Source: Sepioteuthis lessoniana
Lineage: Eukaryota > Mollusca > Cephalopoda > Myopsida > Loliginidae
Length of the DNA: 64,000 nt
Reading direction: 5' to 3'
NCBI GenBank assembly: GCA_963585895.1
Contig: OY757939.1
Location: 56,967,509-57,031,508 of the forward strand
This document shows positions 30,331-42,300 of the stretch, in pieces; position 1 is the first letter of the stretch, and the number at the start of each line of letters is the position of its first letter. The notes under the pieces were generated by a model. The model did not search any database, was not told where the DNA came from, and was given only the letters and a program-made list of their open reading frames with translations. The position numbers were made by a program, and so were the translations under genes.

Positions 30331-30334
<4 letters not shown>

Positions 30335-30382
<48 letters not shown>
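30335..30382 (+). repeat. (GA)n microsatellite
   Basis: About 24 AG units. From 30383 to 30900 only a degenerate hairpin-tail-like patch (30655-30730, GGCATATTATAAGG, GGTATTTAATGC) is visible. Confidence 0.95.
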
Positions 30383-30387
<5 letters not shown>

Positions 30388-30970
30388 GGAAGAAAAGGGT
30401 TGTTTTCCTTTCAATTCGGGGAAAATAACTTTTACCGAAAAAAAAAGCTTATAAAAAGCATTGGAATTTTACAAACACGGATTAGAGTTTGAAGAAATGG
30501 TAATTATCAAAACTATAGAACAGAATTCACCAAACTGGAAAAGGATTTTTGGATCTTTTTCTTTTTAATGAAATCGAATTTATTACGAGTCGTATTCCTT
30601 TCCCCTATTTTCTACCAGAGATAAGAATATACTTAAATAGATAGATAGGTTTTGTTTGGTTTATTTAACGGCATATTATAAGGTAATATAATTATAGGGT
30701 AATATGATTATAGGGTATTTAATGCTGAAATTTGATTTATTTGCTAATATTTAATAGCAATCATAACTAATTATATTTCCAACTTTCAGTTGAAATCTTT
30801 TAAAAATCGCCCTTTTTTATTTGACTATAAGCTCAATAGACGTAAAAACAAAAGTAAAAAACAAAAATTAAAAAGAAAGCAAAACAAAAAAAAAACAAAA
30901 AACTAGGTTAAAGAAGAATTACAACTGCGCAGTTTTATACTATATCAAAAAGGAGTTTAAAAGGTTCTTT

Positions 30971-31646
30971 TGTAAAATACAGCTTGGCTCACAATATGAG
31001 ACAAGGTAAAAATTCTCATTGTGCCGTAAAAAAAGTGATGCGCCGGAAGAGATTGACCTATGAACTGCATGATAGTTATTTCCGCTCGATGATGATCACA
31101 CCTGCAATTCCGAAGATAGCGGATGTGACACATCCCAATAGCCAATAATCGAAAGAAAGCTCGCAGGTGTGCTCGGCTGATAATATGGGACAAGGTGAAG
31201 GTCCCACTTCAATGAAGCACCGGAAGAGAGTGACCTGTGAACTGCATGACAGTTATTTCCGCTCGACGACGATCACACAGGCCATTCCAAATGAGCGGAA
31301 GTAACACATCCCAATCGCCTGAGATCGGGAAGATTGCAGAGGCGTAGAGGCGTGTCTTTATCTCTGCGTGGGAGTTTGAAGGTAATATAAGGCCGACGAA
31401 TTGAACAGAAGAAGATAGAGAAAAAAGGATACCGCTGTTCACGAAACCTCTCTCGTCGTCACGCAGTGTGCGTTGTCTCGGCCATCGTCTCCTGACATCG
31501 AAAAGTTCAAGCCTCATCGACGAACGATCCTAATTCCTCTCCTGACTGCTCCTACTTCACACAAGCGTCCGTCGAGAAAATAAATATATATTGTTATATA
31601 CAAATTCCGTGTTGTCGTTTGTTTGACCAGAGGGCGGAACGTAACA
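30971..31646 (+). mobile_element. Solo LTR (LTR family 4), 676 bp, with 4-bp target duplication and duplicated U3 module
   Basis: Starts TGTAAAATACAGC and ends GGCGGAACGTAACA (TG...CA) between exact CTTT repeats at 30967-30970 and 31647-31650. The U3 holds two tandem copies of a module (about 30982-31130 and 31172-31310) with TGGGACAAGGTGAAG, CACCGGAAGAGAGTGACCTG and TGAACTGCATGACAGTTATT. Then come a TATA-like GTAATATAAGG (31382-31392) and AATAAA at 31579-31584. The module is also single-copy in LTR 2212-2790. No internal domain. Confidence 0.88.
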
Positions 31647-31739
31647 CTTTCACCAATAGAAAACCCAGCAGAATTAGTGTGTTCGATGGGAAAGGAAGCA
31701 TTTAATTTTAAACAGTGCGCACCGGTAGAAGAAACTCAT

Positions 31740-31850
31740 CCACGAAGAAGTTCGGACAAACGAAACCGCCCCCCCAAAAAAAACAACATAAATAAACAAA
31801 AAAACAAAAACAACAACAACAAAACAAAACAAAACAAAACCTAAAAGAAT
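31740..31850 (+). repeat. A/C-rich low-complexity tract
   Basis: CCCCCCCAAAAAAAACAAC followed by AAACAAAAACAACAACAACA and AAACAAAACAAAAC. Encoded Lys/Asn-rich frames are not genes. Confidence 0.9.
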
Positions 31851-31854
31851 CTTT

Positions 31855-32400
31855 ACGACAGAGGTTTTCAAACATTTTGGAGTTGAGACCCCTTTCTATT
31901 TCAGGGTCTATTTCGTGGAACCCCTTATAAAGAAAAAGGAAATCTCGTGAGCCCTCATGTAAATAAAAATGAAATTTATTGAAAACATTCAATGAAAATT
32001 ACATCCATTATTTGCACTGTGCGATGTCACTTAGTGACAGGGATATGCTTGCCTTGCTAGGCACTAATTGTCAATTCTTGGTGATATTTTTTGACAAAGA
32101 TACAAACAATTCAATTTGCATATGTTTAGATTTGTATTTACTATCATATATGGAATTGCTAAAAATGCTGCTTCGTATCAATATGCTGTTGCAAAAGGTA
32201 GCAGCATTTTGCTCACTTTTTCAGACAACAATGGATTCTCAGATGCCATGCTAAGCCAAAACTTTTGGGGAGTGGTTGCTGTTTTAAGTGAATTTTCTTG
32301 AGAGTGTACTGGTAACAAGAAATACAAATGCACATTTCTGTCTCTAATCGGATAATCTAAAATTTCAAGACTCTCTCGTAGAGTCTACGGACCCCAACTG
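31855..32400 (+). repeat. hAT-like non-autonomous element, tentative
   Basis: Left end CAGAGGTTTTCAAACATTTT, then TGGAGTTGAGACCCC and GTGGAACCCCTTATAAAG, resembles the terminal region of hAT-family elements. The right end near 32375-32400 has TAGAGTCTACGGACCCCAAC, compatible with the complement of such a terminus. No transposase ORF and no 8-bp duplication confirmed. Confidence 0.4.
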
Positions 32401-32569
32401 TTGACGTTGTCGGCCACCAGTGTTCCTTGTTTGAAACCACAGCTTGTGGTTATGAAGTAAAGAAGAGGAAGACGTTAAAAGATTTACGACTACGCAGCTT
32501 GACACTATATGAAAAAGAATGTTTTAAAGGTGCTTCGACCAAACTCACAGGAAACAGTTTTTCAACATT

Positions 32570-32657
32570 TCTTCTCTTTCTTTTTTTCACATTGCTTTCT
32601 TTCTTTCTTTCTTTCTTTCTTTTCGCACTGTTCTTTCTTTCTTTTCACACTGTTAGT

Positions 32658-32697
<40 letters not shown>

Positions 32698-32798
32698 TTA
32701 ACACTGATCTTTCTTTCTTTTCACACTGTTCATTCTTTCTTTTCACACTGTTAGCTCTTTCTTTCTTTCTTTCTTTCTTTCTTTTTACACTGTTAGTG

Positions 32799-32833
<35 letters not shown>

Positions 32834-32913
32834 TTAACACTGATATTTCTTTCTTTTCACTCTGTTCATTCTTTCTTTTCACTCTGTTCATTCTTTCTTT
32901 TCACACTGTTAGT

Positions 32914-32945
<32 letters not shown>

Positions 32946-33007
32946 TTCACACTATTCTTTCTTTCTTTCTTTTCACACTGTTTATTCTTTCTTTTCACAG
33001 TGTTAGT

Positions 33008-33047
<40 letters not shown>

Positions 33048-33083
33048 TTCACACTGTTTATTCTTTCTTTTCACAGTGTTAGT

Positions 33084-33115
<32 letters not shown>

Positions 33116-33129
33116 TTCACACTGTTAGT

Positions 33130-33177
<48 letters not shown>

Positions 33178-33235
33178 TTAAGACTGATCTTTCTTTCTTT
33201 TCACACTGTTCATTCTTTCTTTTCACACTGTTAGT

Positions 33236-33267
<32 letters not shown>

Positions 33268-33415
33268 TTCACACTATTCTTTCTTTCTTTCTTTTCACAC
33301 TGTTTATTCTTTCTTTTCACACTATTCTTTCTTTCTTTCTTTTCACACTGTTTATTCTTTCTTTTCACAGGGTAAGTTCTTTCTTTCTTTCTTTCTTTCT
33401 TTTCACACTGTTAGT

Positions 33416-33455
<40 letters not shown>

Positions 33456-33513
33456 TTAACACTGATCTTTCTTTCTTTTCACTCTGTTTATTCTTTCTTT
33501 TCACAGTGTTAGT

Positions 33514-33545
<32 letters not shown>

Positions 33546-33619
33546 TTCACACTGTTTATTCTTTCTTTTCACAGTGTTAGTTCTTTCTTTCTTTCTTTCT
33601 TTCTTTTCACACTGTTAGT

Positions 33620-33683
<64 letters not shown>

Positions 33684-33741
33684 TTAACACTGATCTTTCT
33701 TTCTTTTCACACTGTTCATTCTTTCTTTTCACACTGTTAGT

Positions 33742-33777
<36 letters not shown>

Positions 33778-33839
33778 TTCACACTATTCTTTCTTTCTTT
33801 CTTTTAACACTGTTTATTCTTTCTTTTCACAGTGTTAGT

Positions 33840-33871
<32 letters not shown>

Positions 33872-34007
33872 TTCACACTGTTTATTCTTTCTTTTCACAG
33901 TGTTAGTTCTTTCTTTCTTTCTTTCTTTTCACACTGTTCGTTCTTTCTTTTCACACTGTTAGTTTTTTCTTTCTTTCTTTCTTTCTTTTTCTTTCTTTTC
34001 ACACTGT

Positions 34008-34039
<32 letters not shown>

Positions 34040-34153
34040 TTCACACTGTTTATTCTTTCTTTTCACAGTGTTAGTTCTTTCTTTCTTTCTTTCTTTTCAC
34101 ACTGTTCTTTCTTTCTTTTCACACTGTTCGTTCTTTCTTTTCACACTGTTAGT

Positions 34154-34185
<32 letters not shown>

Positions 34186-34215
34186 TTCACAATGTTCTTT
34201 CTTTCTTTCTTTCTT
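32570..34215 (+). repeat. (TTTC)n array 2 with CACACTGTT punctuation
   Basis: TTTC runs of about 20-70 bp alternate with TTTTCACACTGTTAGTTC, TTTTAACACTGATC, TTTTCACACTGTTTATTC and TTTTCACAGTGTTAGTTC. About 1.65 kb of near-uninterrupted pyrimidine on the plus strand. Two- to three-unit blocks recur inside, e.g. around 33000-33110 and 33490-33600. Confidence 0.96.
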
Positions 34216-34975
34216 TACCAGAGTGACTATTTTGTAGAGAATTAACGTTTCATCAATGGTTCCTTTCTGTCTTTAGTCACTATTCAATTTGACTTTTTAC
34301 CTCGGAATAGACTTGACAATAAAAAGGAAGCGTTAGTTTTGCATTTAGTAATGCGATTATGCCACTGATTAATAAAGAATTAAATTTAGTTACATTTAAA
34401 TCTGTTTGTATTTCGCTAAGAAAATGTGACATTCCGAACAATATAACATTATTCTCGAATCTTCAAAAAAAAAAATCCTTCCTTCTATTGTTCCAGGAAT
34501 GAAAAGCTCATGCGAAACTATCATGGTGCACACAGCTCCGTCGACTGACTTCAAAGTCGAAACAAAAACCCGCCGAGTTAATGCAATGGACTCGGAGTTG
34601 TTTGATAATGTTCAACACGTCAGACGGAATTCGAAAATGAGGCCAAGAAATAGCAGCAAAGAAAGAGTGAAGCAAGTGCATAGAGAATAAATCGTTTGCC
34701 TCGGAGTCGACACAGAAAAACAAAAACAAAAACAAAAACAAAAAACTGCACACGCAGCTTCGGGCGTTTGGTAATCTTTAGAAAAAAAATTCTTTGCTTT
34801 GCTCACTTATAACCCTAACCCATAGAATAAAATCAAACCTTATTAGATTATTTTAACTTTAACGACAATCGTTTCATTTTCTTCTCTATTCTTTCTTAAA
34901 GAAAACCTTTTTTTATGATTATTTTTTTCCCACTTTTTTGAGATCTTATTCCTTGTTTTTATTGCAGAGTTCAAA
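34216..34975 (+). other. Unique island between two TTTC arrays
   Basis: A 0.76-kb stretch with ordinary composition and no repeat-family words I recognise. It contains the weak exon candidate at 34499-34690 and a (CAAAAA)n run near 34718-34745. Confidence 0.6.
34499..34690 (+). other. Weak candidate for a host 3' coding exon
   Basis: A 63-codon frame from ATG at 34499 to TAA. Immediately upstream is a splice-acceptor-like TCCTTCCTTCTATTGTTCCAG with AG at 34496-34497. The peptide is charged (KVETKTRRVNAMDSELFDN, then RRNSKMRPRNSSKERVKQV) and not low-complexity. No domain recognised, no donor or upstream exon visible, and chance remains more likely than not. Confidence 0.2.
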
Positions 34976-34979
34976 AAAA

Positions 34980-35041
34980 AAGTTTTCTTTCTTTCTTTCT
35001 TTCTTTTCACACTTATCGTTCTTTCACTTTTTACCTACTAG

Positions 35042-35092
<51 letters not shown>

Positions 35093-35325
35093 TTCATGCT
35101 TATCGTTCTTTCACTTTTTACCTACTCGCTTTCCTTCTTTCTTTTTACACTTATCGTTCTTTCCGTTTTTATCGACTCGCTTTCTTTCTTTCTTTCTTTC
35201 TTTCTTTTCACACTTATCGTTCTTTCACTTATCACCTACTAGCTTTCTTTCGTTCTTTATTTCTTTCTTTCTTTCTTTTCATGCTTATCGTTCTTTCACT
35301 TTTTACCTACTCGCTTTCTTTCTTC

Positions 35326-35360
<35 letters not shown>

Positions 35361-35396
35361 TTCACACTTATCGTTCTTTCACTTTTTACCTACTCG

Positions 35397-35431
<35 letters not shown>

Positions 35432-35530
35432 TTCACACTTATCGTTCTTTCACTTTTTACCTACTAGCTTTCTTTCTTTCTTTCTTTCTTTCTTTTCATG
35501 CTTATCGTTCTTTCACTTTTTACCTACTCG

Positions 35531-35577
<47 letters not shown>

Positions 35578-35613
35578 TTCACACTTATCGTTCTTTCACT
35601 TTTTACCTACTAG

Positions 35614-35660
<47 letters not shown>

Positions 35661-35696
35661 TTCATGCTTATCGTTCTTTCACTTTTTACCTACTCG

Positions 35697-35731
<35 letters not shown>

Positions 35732-35767
35732 TTCACACTTATCGTTCTTTCCCTTTTTACCTACTAG

Positions 35768-35798
<31 letters not shown>

Positions 35799-35900
35799 TT
35801 CACACTTATCGTTCTTTCACTTTTTACCTACTAGCTTTCTTTCTTTCTTTCTTTATTTTCATGCTTATCGTTCTTTCACTTTTTACCTACTCGCTTTATT

Positions 35901-35956
<56 letters not shown>

Positions 35957-35992
35957 TTCACACTTATCGTTCTTTCACTTTTTACCTACTAG

Positions 35993-36027
<35 letters not shown>

Positions 36028-36130
36028 TTCATGCTTATCGTTTTTTCACTTTTTACCTACTAGCTTTCTTTCTTTCTTTCTTTCTTTCTTTTTTTTCACA
36101 CTTATCGTTCTTTCACTTTTTACCTACTAG

Positions 36131-36161
<31 letters not shown>

Positions 36162-36197
36162 TTCACACTTATCGTTCTTTCACTTTTTACCTACTAG

Positions 36198-36232
<35 letters not shown>

Positions 36233-36398
36233 TTCACACTTATAGTTCTTTCACTTTTTACCTACTAGCTTTCTTTCTTTCTTTCTTTCTTTCTTTTTTT
36301 TCACACTTATCGTTCTTTCACTTTTTACCTACTAGCTTTCTTTCTTTCTTTCTTTCTTTCTTTTCACACTTATCGTTCTTTCACTTTTTACCAACTCG

Positions 36399-36441
<43 letters not shown>

Positions 36442-36694
36442 TCGTTCTTTCTTTCTTTTCACACTTATCGTTCTTTCACTTTTTACCTACTAGCTTTCTT
36501 TCTTTCTTTCTTTCTTTTCACACTTATCGTTCTTTCACTTTTTACCAACTCGCTTTCTTTCTTTCTTTCTTTCATTCTTTCTTTCGTTCTTTCTTTCTTT
36601 TCACACTTATCGTTCTTTCACTTTTTACCTACTAGCTTTTTTTCTTTCTTTCTTTCTTTTCACACTTATCATTCTTTCACTTTTTACCAACTAG

Positions 36695-36725
<31 letters not shown>

Positions 36726-36825
36726 TTCACACTGATCGTTTTTTCACTTTTTACCTACCTAGCTTTCTTTCTTTCTTTCTTTCTTTCTTTTCACACTTAT
36801 CGTTCTTTCACTTTTTACCTACTCG

Positions 36826-36864
<39 letters not shown>

Positions 36865-36979
36865 TTCACACTTATCGTTCTTTCACTTTTTACCAACTCG
36901 CTTTCTTTCTTTCCTTCTTTCTTTCTTTCTTTCTTTCTTTCTTTTCACACTTATTGTTCTCTCACTTTTTACCAACTCG

Positions 36980-37010
<31 letters not shown>

Positions 37011-37120
37011 TTCCCACTTATCGTTCTTTCACTTTTTACCTACTAGCTTTCTTTCTTTCTTTCTATCTTTCTTTCTTTTTTTCTTTCTACACCTATCGTT
37101 CTTTCACTTTTTCCTACTCG

Positions 37121-37159
<39 letters not shown>

Positions 37160-37160
37160 T
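34980..37160 (+). repeat. (TTTC)n array 3 with CACACTTATCGTTC punctuation
   Basis: About 2.2 kb of TTTC runs alternating with TTTTCACACTTATCGTTC + TTTCACTTTTTACCTACTAG (or ...TACTCG). About 30 punctuation units. TTTTCATGCTTATCG variants are clustered in the left half (35090-36040). A 298-codon frame (34938-35834) is a translation of the repeat, not a gene. Confidence 0.96.
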
Positions 37161-37880
37161 ACATTATTTTTGCTTTTTTCATATTTTTTTCCTAATCTTT
37201 CTGGTGCATCTTTCATAATTATTTTTCTCTTTCCTTGAATCACACCTTCCCCCATTCCTCCTTTCATTTTCCCACTTTTTCTTTTCTTTCTGTTTTTACA
37301 CCGTTGGTTTTCTTTCTTGCTTATATTTCATAAAATTCTTTCCCTTCCTTCTTTATTGCTTTCCTTCTCAATTGGGAATTTGCATTTCTTCATTCTCATC
37401 TTTCATTTATTTTCCTTCGCAGACAACCACTAATTTTTCCTTTTTCTTTTCTTTCAGTTCGGAAATTATATTTCTATTTTTCTTTTCTTTTTTTTTTTTT
37501 TCTTTTTTATTTAAAAAAAAAACAACAACTTATTTTCCTTCCTTCCTTCCTTCCTTCTTTCCTTCCTTTTTTTCTTATTGCCCTCTTCCCGGCCACCTCA
37601 TTCTCTCAGGCGACAATTCAGTTTGTTATCAAAATTCGTTTTTCAAATCAAATTTTTCTCAAGCTATTTTTTCCTTATTATTTAAACGTGAGTTTACTTC
37701 ATCTATTCGAATTTTCAATTTGATGCTTATTTTTCACATTATTTTTATTTTCATTTTCGTTATTATTTAGTCACGAGATTTTTTTATTATTATATTTCTA
37801 TTTTCATTTTTATTTTTATATCCGATCGTCGTGTGTGGGCGTGGATGTGAGTGCGAACGTGTTTGAATGGGGTTTGTATG
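37161..37880 (+). other. Pyrimidine-rich sequence without a recognised feature
   Basis: T-rich sequence with (TTCC)n near 37540-37565 and poly(T) near 37486-37502. Open frames are Phe/Ser-rich and low-complexity. Confidence 0.6.
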
Positions 37881-37884
37881 AACA

Positions 37885-38101
37885 TGTGTGTGTGTTAGAG
37901 TTAGTGTGAACATGCATATGGATGTGTGTGTGTGTGTGTGTGTCCACTGTGTGTGCGAATATACTTTTATGCCAGTGGCGCGTGTGTGTAAGCGCGCGTG
38001 TGTGTGTGTGTGCGCGAAATATACTTTTATGCTTGTGGCATGTGTGTGTAAGAGCGTGTGTGTATGTGTGCGTGAGTGTGTGCGTGTGTGCTTCTGCTTA
38101 G

Positions 38102-38136
<35 letters not shown>

Positions 38137-38520
38137 TCTGCTTAGATGTGTGTGTGTGTGTGTGTGTGTGCTTCTGCTTAGATGTGTGTGTGTGTGTATG
38201 TGTGTGCGTGTGTGCTTCTGCTTAGATGTGTGTGTGTGTGTGCGTGTGTGCTTCTGCTTAGATGTGTGTGTGTGTGTGTGTGTGTGTGCTTCTGCTTAGA
38301 TGTGTGTGTGTGTGCGTGTGTGCTTCTGCTTAGATGTGTGTGTGTGTGTGCGTGTGTGCTTCTGCTTAGATGTGTGTGTGATTGTGCGCACGCGCGAATA
38401 TACTTTTATGCTTGTGGCATGTGTGTATAAGAGCGTGTGTGTATGTGTGCGTGAGTGTGTGCGTGTGTGCTTCTGCTTAGATATGCGTGTGTGTGTGTGT
38501 GTGTGTGTTGTATTCCTGCT
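37885..38520 (+). repeat. TG minisatellite with GCTTCTGCTTAGATG punctuation
   Basis: (TG)n runs separated by TGCTTCTGCTTAGATGTG at intervals of about 35-45 bp (at least eight copies, 38089-38485). A larger unit GAATATACTTTTATGC...GTGGC occurs at about 37957, 38017 and 38396. Confidence 0.95.
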
Positions 38521-38799
38521 TGTGTTTATGTATGTTTATTTCTTGATGTGCATAAATGTTTGTGCATGTTTAAAAGTGTGCAAGTTCTTTTGCATGTTTA
38601 TTATGACATGCATGTTTTGGTGTAAGTGTGTGCATGTGTACGTTCCTAGGAGTATGAACATGTGTGTGATAGTTTTTATCAGTATGGGAGAGATTGGGAG
38701 TGGTGATATTCTTAGTGCCTATTATGAACATATAAAAGATTAGAAACATTACCACTATTCTTTCTCTTTCTACTTTCCTCCTTCCTTCTCCCTCTCTCT

Positions 38800-38833
<34 letters not shown>

Positions 38834-39359
38834 GTTGTGTGTGCATATGTGAGGGTGCATGCGTGAACATGGCTTAAGAAAGGATGGCCTTTGACTTCAC
38901 CTTGAAGATTTCAATGGGAAGACCGTTTCGAGGAATTACTCTGATGGATAAAAAGAGCTCAATATTGATCAGAAATCAAATCAAAGTAAAGCACATTGAA
39001 GTTATTCTGCTTCAAAAAGTTGGAATCGAAAATAAAAGATAGTATAAGATTCACTGAATGTTGCCCAAGAAATAAAAAGCGTACGAGGAAAAACCTGACA
39101 GAAAACAGTGTGAAGAAACAGTGAAGTTGTCACTTAATTTAGCTTAGCACAAGACCAGAATTATGAGCCACCCTGAGAGAATCGAACCTAACTCTATAGC
39201 AATTGTTTTCACATTAATCGTTTTCTATTGTTTGTTTTTTTTTTTTTATATATTTTTTGTTTTCCTAAGACATCTGAAAATGCAAAATAAATTCTACACA
39301 GATTGGCGTCATATAAGATGTATGGCAAAACCATACCGTGATTGAAGCTTTGTTTAAGA
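38521..39359. other. No recognised feature apart from a (TA)n run
   Basis: (TA)n at 38801-38831. The rest is AT-rich unique-looking sequence leading into the satellite. Confidence 0.5.
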
Positions 39360-42300
39360 AGATAAAAATAAACAATGAATAAAACATTAATTTTTTTCAA
39401 AATATGCAAGGTATCTAGGCTGAAGCTGCATTTACCGAGAAAGAGATGAACAATGAATGAAAGGTTTATTTTCTTCAAAATACGATGTGTGTTCCAAAAA
39501 AGTACTGACACTGAAGCTGTATATACCGAGAAAGAGATGAACAATGAATGAAAGGTTTATTTTCTTCAAAATACGATGTGTGTTCCAAAAAAATACCGAC
39601 ACTGAAGCTGTATTTACCGAGTAAGAGATGAACAATGAATGAAACGTTTATTTTCTTCAAAATACGATGTGTGTTCCAAAAAAGTACTGACACTGAAGCT
39701 GTATATACCGAATAAGAGATGAACAATGAATGAAACGTTTATTTTCTTCAAAATACGATGTGTGTTCCAGAAAAGTACCGACACTGAAGCTGTATATACC
39801 GAGAGAGAGATGAACAATGAATGAAACATTTTTTTCTTCAAAATACGATGAGTGTTCCAAAAAAGTACCGACACTGAAGCTGTATTTACCGAGAAAGAGA
39901 TGAACAATGAATGAAAGGTTTATTTTCTTTAAAATACGATGTGTGTTCCAAAAAAGTACCGACACTAAAGCTGTACATACCGAGAAAGAGATAAACAATG
40001 AATGAATGGTTTATTTTCTTCAAAATACGATGTGTGTTCCAGAAAAGTACTGACACTGAAGCTGTATTTATCGAGAAAGAGATGAACAATGAATGAAAGG
40101 TTTATTTTCTTCGAAATACAATGTGTGTTCCAAAAAATACTGACACTGATGGTGTATTTACCGAGAAAGAGATGAACAATGAAGGAAACGTTTATTTTCT
40201 TCAAAAGACGATGTGTGTTCCAAAAAATACCGACACTGAAGCTGTATTTACCGAGAAAGAGATGAACAATGAATGAAACATTTATTTTCTTCAAAATACG
40301 ATGTGTGTTCCAAAAAATACTGACACTGATGGTGTATTTACCGAGAAAGAGATGAACAATGAATGAAAGGTTTATTTTCTTCAAAATACGATGTGTGTTC
40401 CAAAAAAGTACTGACACTGAAACTGTATTTACCGAGAAAGAGATGAACAATGAATGAAAGGTTTTTTTTTTTCAAAATACGATGTGTGTTCCAAAAAAGT
40501 ACCGACACTGAAGCTGTACATACCGAGAAAGAGATGAACAATGAATGAATGGTTTATTTTCTTCAAAATACGATGTGTGTTCCAAAAAAATACTGACACT
40601 GAAGCTGTATTTACCGAGAAAGAGATGAACAATGAATGAAAGGTTTATTTTCTTCAAAATACGATGTGTGTTCCAAAAAAGTACCGACACTGAAGCTGTA
40701 TATACCGAGAAAGAGATAAACAATGAATGAAACGTTTATTTTCTTCAAAATACGATGTGTGTTCCAAAAAAGTACTGACACTGAAGCTGTATTTACCGAG
40801 AAAGAGATGAACAATGAATGAAACGTTTATTATCTTCAAAATACGATGTGTTTTCTAAAAAAATACTGACACTGAAGCTGTATTTACCGAGAAAGAGAAG
40901 AACAATGAATGAAAGGTTTATTTTCTTCAAAATAAGATGTGTGTTCCAAAAAAGTACTGACACTGAAGCTGCATTTACCGAGAAAGAGATGAACAATGAA
41001 TGAAAGGTTCATTTTCTTCAAAATACGATGTGTGTTCCAAAAAAGTACTGAAACTGAAGCTCTATTTACCGAGAAAGAGATGAACAATGAATGAAACATT
41101 TACTTTCTTCAAAATACGATGTGTGTTCCAAAAAAGTACCGACACTGAAGCTGTATTGACCAAGAAAGAGATGAATAATGAATGAAAGGTTTATTTTCTT
41201 CAAAATACGATGTGTGTTCCAAAAAAGTACTGAAACTGAAGCTCTATTTACCGAGAAAGAGATGAACAATGAAGGAAACGTTCATTTTCTTCAAAAGACG
41301 ATGTGTGTTCCAAAAAATACCGACACTGAAGCTGTATTTACCGAGAAAGAGATGAACAATGAATGAAACATTTATTTTCTTCAAAATACGATGTGTGTTC
41401 CAAAAGATACTGACACCGATGGTGTATTTACCGAGAAAGAGATGAACAATGAATGAAAGGTTTATTTTCTTCAAAATATGATGTGTGTTCCAGAAAAGTA
41501 CCGACACTGAAGCTGTATATACCGAGAGAGAGATGAACAATGAATGAAACATTTTTTTCTTCAAAATACGATGAGTGTTCCAAAAAAGTACCGACACTGA
41601 AGCTGTATTTACCGAGAAAGAGATGAACAATGAATGAAAGGTTTATTTTCTTTAAAATACGATGTGTGTTCCAAAAAAGTACCGACACTAAAGCTGTACA
41701 TACCGAGAAAGAGATAAACAATGAATGAATGGTTTATTTTCTTCAAAATACGATGTGTGTTCCAGAAAAGTACTGACACTGAAGCTGTATTTATCGAGAA
41801 AGAGATGAACAATGAATGAAAGGTTTATTTTCTTCGAAATACAATGTGTGTTCCAAAAAATACTGACACTGATGGTGTATTTACCGAGAAAGTGATGAAC
41901 AATGAAGGAAACGTTTATTTTCTTCAAAAGACGATGTGTGTTCCAAAAAATACCGACACTGAAGCTGTATTTACCGAGAAAGAGATGAACAATGAATGAA
42001 ACATTTATTTTCTTCAAAATACGATGTGTGTTCCAAAAAATACTGACACTGATGGTGTATTTACCGAGAAAGAGATGAACAATGAATGAAAGGTTTATTT
42101 TCTTCAAAATACGATGTGTGTTCCAAAAAAGTACTGACACTGAAACTGTATTTACCGAGAAAGAGATGAACAATGAATGAAAGGTTTTTTTTTTTCAAAA
42201 TACGATGTGTGTTCCAAAAAAGTACCGACACTGAAGCTGTACATACCGAGAAAGAGATGAACAATGAATGAATGGTTTATTTTCTTCAAAATACGATGTG

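Noticed and set aside
34938..35834. 298-codon plus-strand frame (LSFFLSFFLS, FFHFLPTSFLSF) resembling a hydrophobic membrane protein.
   Set aside because: It is the (TTTC)n array translated; the same type of peptide appears in every TTTC array and on its complement as KERKKERK.
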